Assembly (NCBI GenBank): GCA_949293245.1
Contig: CASFCS010000029.1
Coordinates: 1 to 44,154, forward strand
Origin: an uncultured bacterium
Lineage (GTDB): Bacteria; Bacillota; Clostridia; Oscillospirales; Oscillospiraceae
Direction of reading: 5' to 3'
DNA: 44,154 bases
The first letter of the stretch is position 1. Every line of letters starts with the position of its first letter. Both the position numbers and the translations under genes were made by a program. This document shows positions 35,132-42,773 of this stretch, piece by piece. Under the pieces are notes generated by a model. That model made no database searches. It was not told the origin of the DNA and was given only the letters and a program-made list of their open reading frames with translations.

Positions 35132-35679
35132 GGCTGTTCCTCCAATTCATGTAACAGACGGGTATACCAATCTTTTTCAAATGCCGCCGCGGCAATGCCG
35201 TAATCCAGGGTGTACCCCTGGAAACGCAAAATGGACTCCCAATCCTGCCCGGGGGGCAGGGGCCCCTGCCGGGCCGCCTCAAACCGCACCCGGATGGCCC
35301 GCAGAACGGCCTCCATCTCCTCCATCTGGCGGACATAGTCCCGGATGGCGGCGGCCCGCTCCTCCGGTTTGGCCAGGCCCAGGAAGAAGAGGCGGGAGAG
35401 CTCCATATTCTTCCCTTTTCCCGCGTCCATGGGTCGGGCTATCCAGGCGGAAAAGGCCTCCCGCCCCGCCGGGGTGATGGAAAAGACCTTCCTGCGCCGC
35501 CCGCCCTGGGCGGTCTCCGCGGCGGTGACATAGCCCTGCCGCCCCAGCTTTTCCAGGGCCGTGTGGACGCTGCCCGCGCTGTGGGAGCAGATGAGGGAGA
35601 GATTGGTGCGGATGAACTGCTGCACCTGGTACCCCGTCATAGGGGAGAGGAGCAGCAGCCCCAGAATGAGATGCTCCAT
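35128..35679 (-). CDS. PadR family transcriptional regulator
   Basis: 183 residues. The N-terminal winged helix of PadR proteins: MEHLILGLLLLSPMTGYQVQ, SVHTALEKLGRQGYVTAAET, RRRKVFSITPAGREAFSAWI. A C-terminal dimerisation helix follows (about 100-180). PadR proteins usually repress neighbouring genes in response to small molecules; the coupled oxidoreductase is the probable target. Start ATG has AAAGGAGG upstream. Transcribed from a near-consensus promoter at 35711-35739. Confidence 0.9.
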   Translation of the reverse strand: MEHLILGLLLLSPMTGYQVQQFIRTNLSLICSHSAGSVHTALEKLGRQGYVTAAETAQGGRRRKVFSITPAGREAFSAWIARPMDAGKGKNMELSRLFFLGLAKPEERAAAIRDYVRQMEEMEAVLRAIRVRFEAARQGPLPPGQDWESILRFQGYTLDYGIAAAAFEKDWYTRLLHELEEQP

Positions 35680-35710
35680 GGGGCACCTCCTTTATATGTC
35701 GAATAGAGAT

Positions 35711-35739
35711 ATTATAGAGAAAAAAGCGGGGCAAGTCAA
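35711..35739 (-). promoter_or_regulatory. padR promoter
   Basis: Minus strand: TTGACT, 17 bp, perfect TATAAT. A TGTCGAA heptamer (0A-box sequence) occurs at 35697-35703, near the start point; with only seven bases this may be chance. Confidence 0.8.
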
Positions 35740-35798
35740 CAGGGAAACAGGGGGGAGGGCATCCCCGGGGGATTTGGCTTTCCCCGGGACGAGGGCTG

Positions 35799-35807
35799 TG
35801 GTATACT
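35799..35807 (+). promoter_or_regulatory. Extended -10 promoter of the membrane-protein gene at 35879
   Basis: TGGTATACT, 71 bp before the start codon; no -35 of note. Confidence 0.5.
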
Positions 35808-35878
35808 GGGGACGGAACGAGCGGCCGCCGGGGCGGGCCAGGACAGGGGCCGCCCTGCGGGGGAAAGGGGAGTCAAGG

Positions 35879-36658
35879 ATGGAGCTGAAAAAGGTGTGGA
35901 TGGCGCCTGACACCGCCGGGAAGAGCCGCTACAGCCTGCGTGTCCTGGGGGGCATCGCGGGTATTACGGCGCTGGCCGTGGCGCTCATCGGGGCGGGGGT
36001 GTGGCTGACCTTCGCCCTGGAGCTGCCCCGGGAGGGGTTCTCCCTGTTTCTGGTGTGCGCCGTCACCGCCCTGATGGTGGCCCTGGCCCTGAGGGTGGGG
36101 TGGCGCAGCGTGGGGGACGCCACGGTGTTTTTCCTCACCCGGGAGGACAGGCTGTACGTCATGGATGTGCGGGACCTCTTTCCCCGGGGGCACCATATGC
36201 TCAACTATGTTGCCGGTACTGTGAAGGTCCAGGAGTACCTGCGCGCCCTGGCCCGGGAGCCCCGCCTGCCTGCCCAGGCGGAGGAGGTGGCCCGGGTGGA
36301 GGGCATCCGGGAGAACGGGGGGTACTACGCCATCCGGTGCCGGATGGTATCCGCCTGGGGTGCCGGGGGGGAGCGGACATGGTTTCTGGTGAAGGGCTGC
36401 CGGGACGAGGACACGCTCCTCCGAGAGCTGCGGGGGCGGCAGGACCGGGAGGGGGCGGCCCGCCAGGGCCACAGCCGCACCCCTGTGTACATCCTGACCA
36501 GCGCCCTGGCGCTGGGGGCCCTTGGGACCGTGTGCGTGCTGAGCCACCCGGCCCAGGGGACCCTGCCCCAGGCCATCTATTTTCCCTGTCTGGGGGCGGC
36601 CTTTCTGGCCTTCTTTTTTCTGGTGTATTTTCTCATCTGTTACCGCCGGGGCCGGTAG
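35879..36658 (+). CDS. Membrane protein, unknown function
   Basis: 259 residues from ATG 35879, which has AAAGGGG about 9 nt upstream. Two membrane helices near residues 22-45 and 55-75, a cytoplasmic domain of about 120 residues (VFFLTREDRLYVMDVRDLFP and following), and two more helices at the C-terminus. No family recognised. The domain contains no obvious catalytic motif. Confidence 0.7.
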   Translation: MELKKVWMAPDTAGKSRYSLRVLGGIAGITALAVALIGAGVWLTFALELPREGFSLFLVCAVTALMVALALRVGWRSVGDATVFFLTREDRLYVMDVRDLFPRGHHMLNYVAGTVKVQEYLRALAREPRLPAQAEEVARVEGIRENGGYYAIRCRMVSAWGAGGERTWFLVKGCRDEDTLLRELRGRQDREGAARQGHSRTPVYILTSALALGALGTVCVLSHPAQGTLPQAIYFPCLGAAFLAFFFLVYFLICYRRGR

Positions 36659-36765
36659 AGCCCATCTGCCGGGAAAACGGGCGAAAGAGGCGGCTTTGGT
36701 TGGTGGCCCTTTGCCCCGCCGGGGGGTATACTGACAGCCAGAACAGCACACAGGAGGGAACTACC

Positions 36766-37215
36766 ATGAGTTTGGGAAGCAGTTTATACCATGCCCGGAA
36801 AAAGAGCGGCCTCACCCAGGAGAACGTGGCCGAGCGGCTGGGGGTCAGCCGCCAGACCATCTCCAAGTGGGAGACCGACGAGACCCTGCCCGACATCCGC
36901 CAGTCCAAGGCCATGGCCGTGCTCTACCACATGACCCTGGACGAGCTCATCGAGTACGACTTTGACGAGGAGCAGGCCCGGCAGATGATCGACAGCGTCA
37001 GCGACCAGGCCCAGGCCAAAATCGACTGGAACAAGGTGTGGAGCAAGAAGTACCCGGTGCTGGCCACCTACCACGAGAGGGTGCGGACCGGCGATTACGC
37101 CCCCGCCCTGGGGGAGATGCTCACCCGGCTGCAGGTGGAGTACGGCTACAACCACACCGACGCGGTGCTGGTGCTCAAGGACATTCTGGCCCGGGTGTGG
37201 AAGGGCCAGCTGTGA
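36766..37215 (+). CDS. XRE family regulator
   Basis: 149 residues from ATG 36766 with AGGAGGG upstream. Residues 5-60 are a lambda-repressor-like helix-turn-helix (LYHARKKSGLTQENVAERLG, VSRQTISKWETDETLPDI). The C-terminal 85 residues are helical with no known domain. A TATACT box lies at 36727-36732. It is followed 90 bp later by a second XRE gene with its own promoter. Confidence 0.88.
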   Translation: MSLGSSLYHARKKSGLTQENVAERLGVSRQTISKWETDETLPDIRQSKAMAVLYHMTLDELIEYDFDEEQARQMIDSVSDQAQAKIDWNKVWSKKYPVLATYHERVRTGDYAPALGEMLTRLQVEYGYNHTDAVLVLKDILARVWKGQL

Positions 37216-37245
37216 CCGGCCGGGGGCGGCTCTACCAAGGGTAGG

Positions 37246-37274
37246 TTGCACTCCCGCCCGCCTGCTGGTATGAT
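37246..37274 (+). promoter_or_regulatory. Promoter of the XRE-superoxide reductase-like gene
   Basis: TTGCAC, 17 bp, TATGAT with extended TGG. Confidence 0.75.
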
Positions 37275-37305
37275 GGCCCAAGAAAAACACCACAGGAGGA
37301 CCAAT

Positions 37306-37890
37306 ATGGATCTGTATGTCACCGGAAGTACCATCAAACGGCTGCGGGAGGCCCGGGGCCTCACCCAGGCCAGGCTGGCCCAGGCCCTGGACGTGAGCGA
37401 CAAGGCGGTCTCCAAGTGGGAGACCGCCAAGGGCTTTCCCGACATCTCCCTGCTGGAGCCCCTCTCCGCCGCCCTGGGGGTGTCGGTGATGGAGCTGCTG
37501 TCGGGGGACACGGTGGTCAACCAAAACAAGTCGGCCAACATGCTGCGGGGGAAGTTTTACGTCTGTCCCATCTGCGGCAACGTGATCCACGCCTCGGGGG
37601 AGGCGGTGGTGAGCTGCTGCGGGGTGACCCTGCCCCCCCTGGAGGCGGAGGAGACCGACGCCCACCACCACTTTGCGGTGGAGGACGTGGAGGACGAGCA
37701 CTTTGTTACGGTGGACCACCCCATGACCAAGTCCCACTACATCTCCTTCCTGGCCTATGTGACCTGGGACCGCTTCCAGCTGGTGAAGCTCTACCCCGAG
37801 GGAAACCCGTCCTGCCGCTTCCGCTTCCAGCGGGGCGGATATCTCTACCTCTACTGCAACCGCCACGGGCTCATGCGGGAAAAGGTGTGA
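37306..37890 (+). CDS. XRE regulator fused to a desulfoferrodoxin-like domain
   Basis: 194 residues from ATG 37306 with CAGGAGGA upstream. Residues 5-62 are an XRE helix-turn-helix (IKRLREARGLTQARLAQALD, VSDKAVSKWETAKGFPDISL). Residues 78-194 resemble desulfoferrodoxin/superoxide reductase: FYVCPICGNVIHASGE, HHHFAVEDVEDEHFVTVDHP, MTKSHYISFL and the C-terminal YCNRHGLM, supplying the His and Cys expected at the iron centre. The rubredoxin-like first centre is partial (CPIC and CC). Probably an iron- or redox-sensing regulator rather than a detoxifying enzyme. Own promoter and terminator. Confidence 0.82.
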   Translation: MDLYVTGSTIKRLREARGLTQARLAQALDVSDKAVSKWETAKGFPDISLLEPLSAALGVSVMELLSGDTVVNQNKSANMLRGKFYVCPICGNVIHASGEAVVSCCGVTLPPLEAEETDAHHHFAVEDVEDEHFVTVDHPMTKSHYISFLAYVTWDRFQLVKLYPEGNPSCRFRFQRGGYLYLYCNRHGLMREKV

Positions 37891-37899
37891 CAAAACAAC

Positions 37900-37937
37900 A
37901 AAGGGGGCTGAACGCAACTTCGTTCAGCCCCCTTTTG
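37900..37937 (+). terminator. Terminator after the XRE fusion gene
   Basis: 15-bp stem AAAGGGGGCTGAACG, loop CAACTT, complement, ending in TTTT. Confidence 0.9.
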
Positions 37938-38068
37938 CCGTAGATCATGTGAAAGGCTATACAAGGGAAAAGATTGAGATGAGAGAAAACATGCTGCTTA
38001 CCGGCCACCGGTGATCCCTCATACCTGGGGCGGGCGCCGTATAGGATGGAGGGAGAGGAGGGGGGCAT

Positions 38069-39079
38069 ATGGGAAAAAATCAGGACGCTGCCGCCATCTA
38101 CTCCCGCAAGTCCCGCTTTACCGGCAAGGGGGAGAGCATCAGCAATCAGGTGGAGCTGTGCCGGGGCTATATCCGCGCTGCCTTTGGAGAGGGGTACGCC
38201 GGGGGGGCCCTGGTGTTTGAGGACGAGGGGTTCTCCGGCGGGGACCTGAACCGCCCGGGCTTCCGGCAGATGATGCAGGCCGCCCGGGAGGGCCGGTTCA
38301 GAGCCGTGGTGGTCTACCGCCTGGACCGGATCAGCCGCAGCATCAGCGATTTCTCCGCCCTGATCCAGGAGCTGGGGCGGCTGGGCATCGACTTCGTCTC
38401 CATCCGGGAGAGCTTTGACACCTCCAGCCCCATGGGCCGGGCCATGATGTACATCGCCTCGGTGTTCTCCCAGCTGGAGCGGGAGACCATTGCCGAGCGC
38501 ATCCGGGACAACATGCGGGAGCTGGCCAAGACCGGCCGCTGGCTGGGGGGGGTCACCCCCACGGGCTACACCTCTGAGGCGGTGATGAGCGTCACGGTGG
38601 ACGGCAGGAGCAGGCGGGCGTGCAGGCTCAGGCTTATCCCCCGGGAAGCGGACATCGTCCGCAGGATCTACGCCCTCTACCGCCGGACCGGCTCCCTCAC
38701 CGGCACGGAGGCGGCGCTGCGGGCGGAGGGGATCAGGACAAAAAACGGCCGGGACTTCACCCGGTTCTCCATCCGGGCCATTCTGCAAAACCCCGTTTAC
38801 CTCCGGGCGGACGGGGCGGCCCGGCAGTATTTTCTGGACAGACAGGCGGAGGTGTTCTCACCCCCGGAGGAGTTTGACGGGACCCGGGGCATTCTGGCCT
38901 ACAACCGCACCCGCCAGGAGAAGGGGAGGAGCACCGTCTCCCTGCCGGTGAGAGAGTGGATCGTGTCGGTGGGAGAGCACCCGGGCATCATCCCCGCCGG
39001 CACCTGGCTGGAGGTCCAGAGGGCCCTGGGGCGGGGGAGCGCCGGGCGGTCGGGGGCTTTATGTGAGGATAGCAAATGA
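38069..39079 (+). CDS. Serine recombinase of element B, C-terminally short
   Basis: 336 residues from ATG 38069 with GAGGAGGGGG upstream. The resolvase domain has S15 in IYSRKSRFTGKGESISNQVE as probable nucleophile, DEGFSGGDLNRPGFRQMM and YRLDRISRSISDFS. A Recombinase domain follows (about 180-270; GIRTKNGRDFTRFSIRAILQ). The protein ends soon after PGIIPAGTWLEVQRAL, where large serine recombinases usually continue with a zinc ribbon and coiled coil. The last codons lie in the element arm and the TGA straddles the att core, being supplied by sigK. In the excised circle the frame would run 20 codons further (TGC TAT CCT CAC...) before TAG. Confidence 0.9.
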   Translation: MGKNQDAAAIYSRKSRFTGKGESISNQVELCRGYIRAAFGEGYAGGALVFEDEGFSGGDLNRPGFRQMMQAAREGRFRAVVVYRLDRISRSISDFSALIQELGRLGIDFVSIRESFDTSSPMGRAMMYIASVFSQLERETIAERIRDNMRELAKTGRWLGGVTPTGYTSEAVMSVTVDGRSRRACRLRLIPREADIVRRIYALYRRTGSLTGTEAALRAEGIRTKNGRDFTRFSIRAILQNPVYLRADGAARQYFLDRQAEVFSPPEEFDGTRGILAYNRTRQEKGRSTVSLPVREWIVSVGEHPGIIPAGTWLEVQRALGRGSAGRSGALCEDSK

Positions 39080-39096
39080 GATCCTCATGTACTTCC
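39055..39096. other. attR of element B
   Basis: Element arm GGCTTTATGTGAGGATAGCA, core AA at 39075-39076, then sigK (TGAGATCCTCATGTACTTCC). Joined to the left arm in a circle, the arms match at 19 of 20 positions as an inverted repeat. Confidence 0.85.
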
Positions 39097-39392
39097 GGGG
39101 GCAGAAGAAGCTGGCGGGGGAGGTGTCCCTCTCCGAGACCCTGGACCAGGAGGGGGAGGGGAACGCCCTGTCCCTCATGGATGTGATCCGGGTGGACGAC
39201 ACCATGCTGGAGGACCTGGATTTGCGGGAGGCCTGTATGAAGGTGCGCCGGTGCGTGTCCGCCTGCCTGGCGGGGCGGGAGGCCCACATCATCCGCCTGC
39301 GCTACGGCCTGGACGGCCAGCCCCCCCTCACCCAGCGGGAGGTGGCCACCCTGTGCGGCATCTCCCGGTCCTATGTATCCCGGCGCGGCTAA
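39076..39392 (+). CDS. sigK: sigK, third part, lacking the normal C-terminus
   Basis: Native frame from 39076: NEILMYFRGQKK, then VSLSETLDQEGEGNALSLMD, IIRLRYGLDGQPPLTQREVA and TLCGISRSYVSR, which are SigK regions 3 and 4. After Ser-Tyr-Val-Ser-Arg the frame gives Arg-Gly and stop, whereas SigK normally continues Ile-Glu-Lys-(Lys/Arg)-Ala-Leu for about 27 residues. The three parts together encode 215 residues against about 241 in Bacillus. No continuation was found in any frame nearby. The gene is either broken here by a third insertion or naturally shortened inside the recognition helix. Confidence 0.88.
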
Positions 39393-39448
39393 TGTAAACG
39401 GCGCCCGGAGGGGAAGGCGGTGTTTTCCTGGTGTTCCCGTTTCAAATG

Positions 39449-39457
39449 TGCTATACT
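39449..39457 (+). promoter_or_regulatory. Extended -10 promoter of the AraC gene
   Basis: TGCTATACT, 39 bp before the ATG. Confidence 0.5.
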
Positions 39458-39495
39458 GGATAAGAGGATATTTTGCACAGTCAGGAGGGAGCGGG

Positions 39496-40353
39496 ATGGG
39501 CGATTTTTCCTTTGCGATCTTTCCCAATGAAAACTTTCTGGATCTGCGCATCTACCAGCACGGCTATGAACAGTGCCAATCCCTGCAGTCCTTTGGACCC
39601 TTTATCCGCAACCACTACCTGTTTCACTATGTGATCTCCGGGCAGGGCTCGCTGGATGCCACTGAGGCCGACGGGGTGACCACCAAGCGGTACGAGCTTC
39701 GGGCAGGGCAGGGGTTCCTGATCTGCCCGGGCCTCATCAACACCTATTTTGCCGATGAGACCCACCCCTGGAAGTATGTCTGGATTGAATTTGACGGGCT
39801 GCATGCCTCGGAGACCCTGCGCTATGCGGGGCTGACCGCTGCCCAGCCCATCTACAGAGCGGACGACGAGGCGGGCAGCCAGGAGGTCCGTGACCTGATG
39901 CTGTATATTGCCGACCACTCCAGCGCATCCGCCCTCCACCTGATCGGTTATTTGTATCTGTTCGTGGACGCTCTGGTGCGCACCTCCTCCACCCGCCTGA
40001 GCGCCCAGGGGAACCAGCTCAAGGACTTCTACATCCAGGAGGCGGTGAACTACATGGAACAGAACTATCAGCGCAACCTGACTGTGGAGGAGGTGGCCGA
40101 CGCCTGCCGGCTCAACCGCAGCTATTTCAGCAAGCTGTTCAAGGACAACATGGGCTGTCCGCCACAGGAATTTCTCATCGGGGTGCGCCTGGCCAAGGCG
40201 GCGGAGATGATGTGCAGCACCAGCGCCCCCATCAGTGAGATCGCGGTCCGGTGCGGGTACTCCAACCAGTTCCACTTCTCCCGGGCATTCAAAAAACACT
40301 ACGGCACCCCGCCCCAGAAGTGGCGGGCCCAGAACAGAAAGCACCACTCATGA
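39496..40353 (+). CDS. AraC family transcriptional regulator
   Basis: 285 residues. ATG 39496 has AGGAGGGAG upstream; an open frame before it crosses the sigK end and is not used. N-terminal cupin-like sensor domain (about 30-150; FHYVISGQGSLDAT, GQGFLICPGLINTYFAD). C-terminal AraC domain with two helix-turn-helices (about 185-280; NLTVEEVADACRLNRSYFSK, PISEIAVRCGYSNQFHFSRA). It is convergent with the alpha-galactosidase gene and probably activates galactoside use (inference from position and family). Confidence 0.9.
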   Translation: MGDFSFAIFPNENFLDLRIYQHGYEQCQSLQSFGPFIRNHYLFHYVISGQGSLDATEADGVTTKRYELRAGQGFLICPGLINTYFADETHPWKYVWIEFDGLHASETLRYAGLTAAQPIYRADDEAGSQEVRDLMLYIADHSSASALHLIGYLYLFVDALVRTSSTRLSAQGNQLKDFYIQEAVNYMEQNYQRNLTVEEVADACRLNRSYFSKLFKDNMGCPPQEFLIGVRLAKAAEMMCSTSAPISEIAVRCGYSNQFHFSRAFKKHYGTPPQKWRAQNRKHHS

Positions 40354-40366
40354 TATAAAAAGAAAG

Positions 40367-40397
40367 AGAGCCGGCCGCGTTTTTCGCGGCCGGCTCT
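40367..40397. terminator. Convergent terminator between AraC and alpha-galactosidase genes
   Basis: 13-bp stem AGAGCCGGCCGCG with a T5 loop. On the minus strand it is followed by CTTTCTTTTT, so it mainly ends the galactosidase transcript. Confidence 0.8.
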
Positions 40398-40403
40398 GGT
40401 GGT

Positions 40404-42590
40404 TTATTCTGCTTTGAGCCACAGGCGAAGGCTCTGATACTCGCCCAGCATGGGGATAGGATACCCCGCGTGCATCAGCACGTCGCCGCTCCACGCCTCG
40501 CCGTCACCGGTGAGCCGGTAGCGCAGCTCCGGGTCCAAGCCCCGCAGCCTGAGACGCCGGAAGGGCTGGGCCGCGTGGGTCTGGCCCGAAACCAGACACA
40601 AAAGGGCCTCCCGCCGGTCGGGAGAAACGTGGAGCCAGGCGGTGGGCGCACCGTCGGGGGTGGGCGCGGTGAGGCGGTAGTAGTCTCCCTCCTGGATCAG
40701 GCCGAAACTCTCCTTGTAGTCCGCGATCTGCCTGACCACCAGGGCCTTCTCCACCTCCGACAGCTTCCCCAGGTCCATCTCGTAGCCGAAGGTACCCGAC
40801 AGGGCCACGGTGCCCCGGGTGGCCAGGGGGACGCTGCGGCCGGTCTGCTCGTTGGGGATGGCGGAGACGTGAGCCCCCATGGTGGCGGGGGGATAGGCGA
40901 AAGATGTGCCGTACTGGATGGCCAGGCGGTCGATGGCGTCGGTATTGTCGCTGCACCAGATCTGGGGGGTGTAGTACAGCATACCCATGTCAAACCGGCC
41001 GCCGCCGCCGGAGCACCCCTCGATGAGGGTGTGGGGGTTGGCCTGACGGAACCGCTCCAGCAGGTCATACACCCCCAGCACATAGCGGTGGTACACCTCC
41101 CCCTGCTGCCGGGCGGGGAGGGCCGCGGACCATACCTGGGCCAGGGAGCGGTTCATGTCCCACTTCAGGTAGGAGACGTGGGCGCTGTCCAGCACCTTTT
41201 GCAGGGCCTGGAAAATGTGCTCCCGCACCTCAGGCCGGGTGAAGTCCAGCACCATCTGGCAGCGGCCCCGGGTGTAGGGCCGGCCGGGGGGGTTGAGCAC
41301 CCAGTCCGGGTGGGCCTGGTAGAGCTCGCTGTCCTCGCTGACCATCTCCGGCTCGATCCACAGCCCGAACTCCATACCCAGGGCATTGATCTCTTTGGAC
41401 AGGGCCCCCAGGCCGCCGGGGAGCTTCTCCTCATTGGCCCACCAGTCCCCCAGGCTGCTGGAGTCGTTGTTCCGGTGGCCGAACCAGCCGTCGTCCAGAA
41501 CGAAGAGCTCCACCCCCAGGCCGGCGGCCTCCCGGGCCAGGGTCATGAGCTTTTGGGCGTCAAAGTCAAAGTAGGCGGCCTCCCAGCTGTTGACCAGCAC
41601 GGGCTTGCGCCGGTCCTTCCACACGTCCCGCAGCAGGTGGGAGCGGATGGCCCGGTGGAACTGCCGGCTCATCTGGCCAAAACCGCAGGGAGAACAGATC
41701 AGGGCGGCCTCCGGCGTGGTAAAGACCTGGCCGGGCTCCAGAGTCCAGCAGAAGTGGAAGGGGTGGATGCCCAGGGTGAGGCGCACGTCCTCAAACTGGC
41801 TGCGCTCCGCCGCCGCCTCGAAGTTGCCGCTGTATACCAGGGCGGCGCCGTAGCACACCCCGTGCTCCTCCCCGGCGCCGGGCTGGCACAGCATGACGAA
41901 GGGGTTGTGCTGGTGGCTGGAAATGCCCCGGATGCTGCCCACGGACTGGACGCCGGGGCGCAGGGGGGCCCGGTGGAGGCCCCGCTCCTTCACATGGCCG
42001 CCGTCAAAGGTGATAAAGTCCAGGGGGGTGTCCTGGAAATCCAGGCACACAGAGGCGGCCCGGCAGATGCCCACCGGCTCCTCCCCGCAGTTGATGACTC
42101 GCACGGCCCGGGTGATGAGGTCGTACTCCTCCAGCACGCCGTAGAGCAGCTCCACCCGCACGTGGGCGGCGGCGTCCTCCAGAGTGATGACCAGGGTGTC
42201 CGCCTCCTCCGGGGAGGCAAAAAAAGCGGGCAGCCCCGTCAGGGCGTATTTTCCCTTCTGCACTGCGGCGCCCACATACCGCAGGTCCGCCACATGGCTG
42301 CCGTCGGCCAGTTCCAGCTCCAGGGAGGGCAGGCGGAAATCCCCCGCCCCCGATCCCGAATACTCCTGGGGCAGGGTGTCCAGGGAGTAGGTACGGTTGT
42401 TTCCGGCCTCGTCAGGGTTGGGAGAAAAGCCCCGGTCGGCGTAGCGGATCAGCCGGGAGAGGTCGCCCCCGTGGACCTTGGGACCGTAATAGACATGGAG
42501 CAGGACCCCGTTTTCATCCGCCTTCATCTGATAGGTGGTGCTCCGGGTCTGCAGTGTAAAGACTCGCTTTTCAGTATCTTGGATAATCAT
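40404..42590 (-). CDS. Alpha-galactosidase, GH36
   Basis: 728 residues, the size of bacterial GH36 enzymes. Hydrolyses terminal alpha-galactose from raffinose- or melibiose-type sugars. Motifs: VLVNSWEAAYFDFD, FVLDDGWFGHRNND, YLKWDMNRS with the nucleophile Asp, IEGCSGGGGRFDMGML, and WCSDNTDAIDRL with the acid/base Asp. No signal peptide, so cytoplasmic. ATG has GAGGAG 7 nt upstream. Own promoter at 42651-42679. With the adjacent sugar permeases it would complete uptake and cleavage of galacto-oligosaccharides. Confidence 0.94.
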   Translation of the reverse strand: MIIQDTEKRVFTLQTRSTTYQMKADENGVLLHVYYGPKVHGGDLSRLIRYADRGFSPNPDEAGNNRTYSLDTLPQEYSGSGAGDFRLPSLELELADGSHVADLRYVGAAVQKGKYALTGLPAFFASPEEADTLVITLEDAAAHVRVELLYGVLEEYDLITRAVRVINCGEEPVGICRAASVCLDFQDTPLDFITFDGGHVKERGLHRAPLRPGVQSVGSIRGISSHQHNPFVMLCQPGAGEEHGVCYGAALVYSGNFEAAAERSQFEDVRLTLGIHPFHFCWTLEPGQVFTTPEAALICSPCGFGQMSRQFHRAIRSHLLRDVWKDRRKPVLVNSWEAAYFDFDAQKLMTLAREAAGLGVELFVLDDGWFGHRNNDSSSLGDWWANEEKLPGGLGALSKEINALGMEFGLWIEPEMVSEDSELYQAHPDWVLNPPGRPYTRGRCQMVLDFTRPEVREHIFQALQKVLDSAHVSYLKWDMNRSLAQVWSAALPARQQGEVYHRYVLGVYDLLERFRQANPHTLIEGCSGGGGRFDMGMLYYTPQIWCSDNTDAIDRLAIQYGTSFAYPPATMGAHVSAIPNEQTGRSVPLATRGTVALSGTFGYEMDLGKLSEVEKALVVRQIADYKESFGLIQEGDYYRLTAPTPDGAPTAWLHVSPDRREALLCLVSGQTHAAQPFRRLRLRGLDPELRYRLTGDGEAWSGDVLMHAGYPIPMLGEYQSLRLWLKAE

Positions 42591-42650
42591 AAAAGACTCC
42601 TCGCAAAGAAAGATCTATGGTCAGGCGCGGGGGGTGAATACAGCACAATC

Positions 42651-42679
42651 ATTCTAAGCGATATTCAGGTGAGATTCAA
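42651..42679 (-). promoter_or_regulatory. Alpha-galactosidase promoter
   Basis: Minus strand: TTGAAT, 17 bp, TAGAAT. Leader about 55 nt. Confidence 0.7.
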
Positions 42680-42698
42680 TAGCGCGCCGGGATTTTAT

Positions 42699-42752
42699 AA
42701 AAAACGCGGCAGCCCCGGCAGGCCGGTGAGAAGCCAATGCAGGGGCTGCCGC
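42699..42752 (-). terminator. Terminator after the sugar permease genes
   Basis: Minus strand: GCGGCAGCCCC pairs with GGGGCTGCCGC across a 25-nt loop that can itself pair, then GTTTTTTATAAAA. It separates permease and galactosidase transcripts. Confidence 0.75.
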
Positions 42753-42773
42753 CGCCAAAGGGAGGGGACAGGA

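Larger units (their letters stand above)
32166..39075. mobile_element. Skin-type element B (6,910 bp) inside sigK
   Basis: Bounded by shared AAATG (32164-32168 and 39074-39078) at the Ile-Glu-Asn-Glu-Ile-Leu codons, which as I recall is where the Bacillus skin element sits. Just inside, GCTATCCTCACACAAAGCC at 32168-32186 is mirrored by GGCTTTATGTGAGGATAGC at 39055-39073. Removal restores AAT GAG ATC CTC ATG. It carries glycerate kinase, an oxidoreductase with PadR, a membrane protein, two XRE regulators and a serine recombinase at the right end. Confidence 0.9.

Noticed and set aside
39381-39420. Arm of a third attachment site
   Set aside because: Without the other end no inverted or direct repeat can be tested, so no site is called; the idea is kept as a finding only.
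39373-39495. Upstream extension of the AraC frame into sigK
   Set aside because: Overlaps the end of the third sigK part, lacks a ribosome-binding site and has no family similarity; ATG 39496 has AGGAGGGAG.
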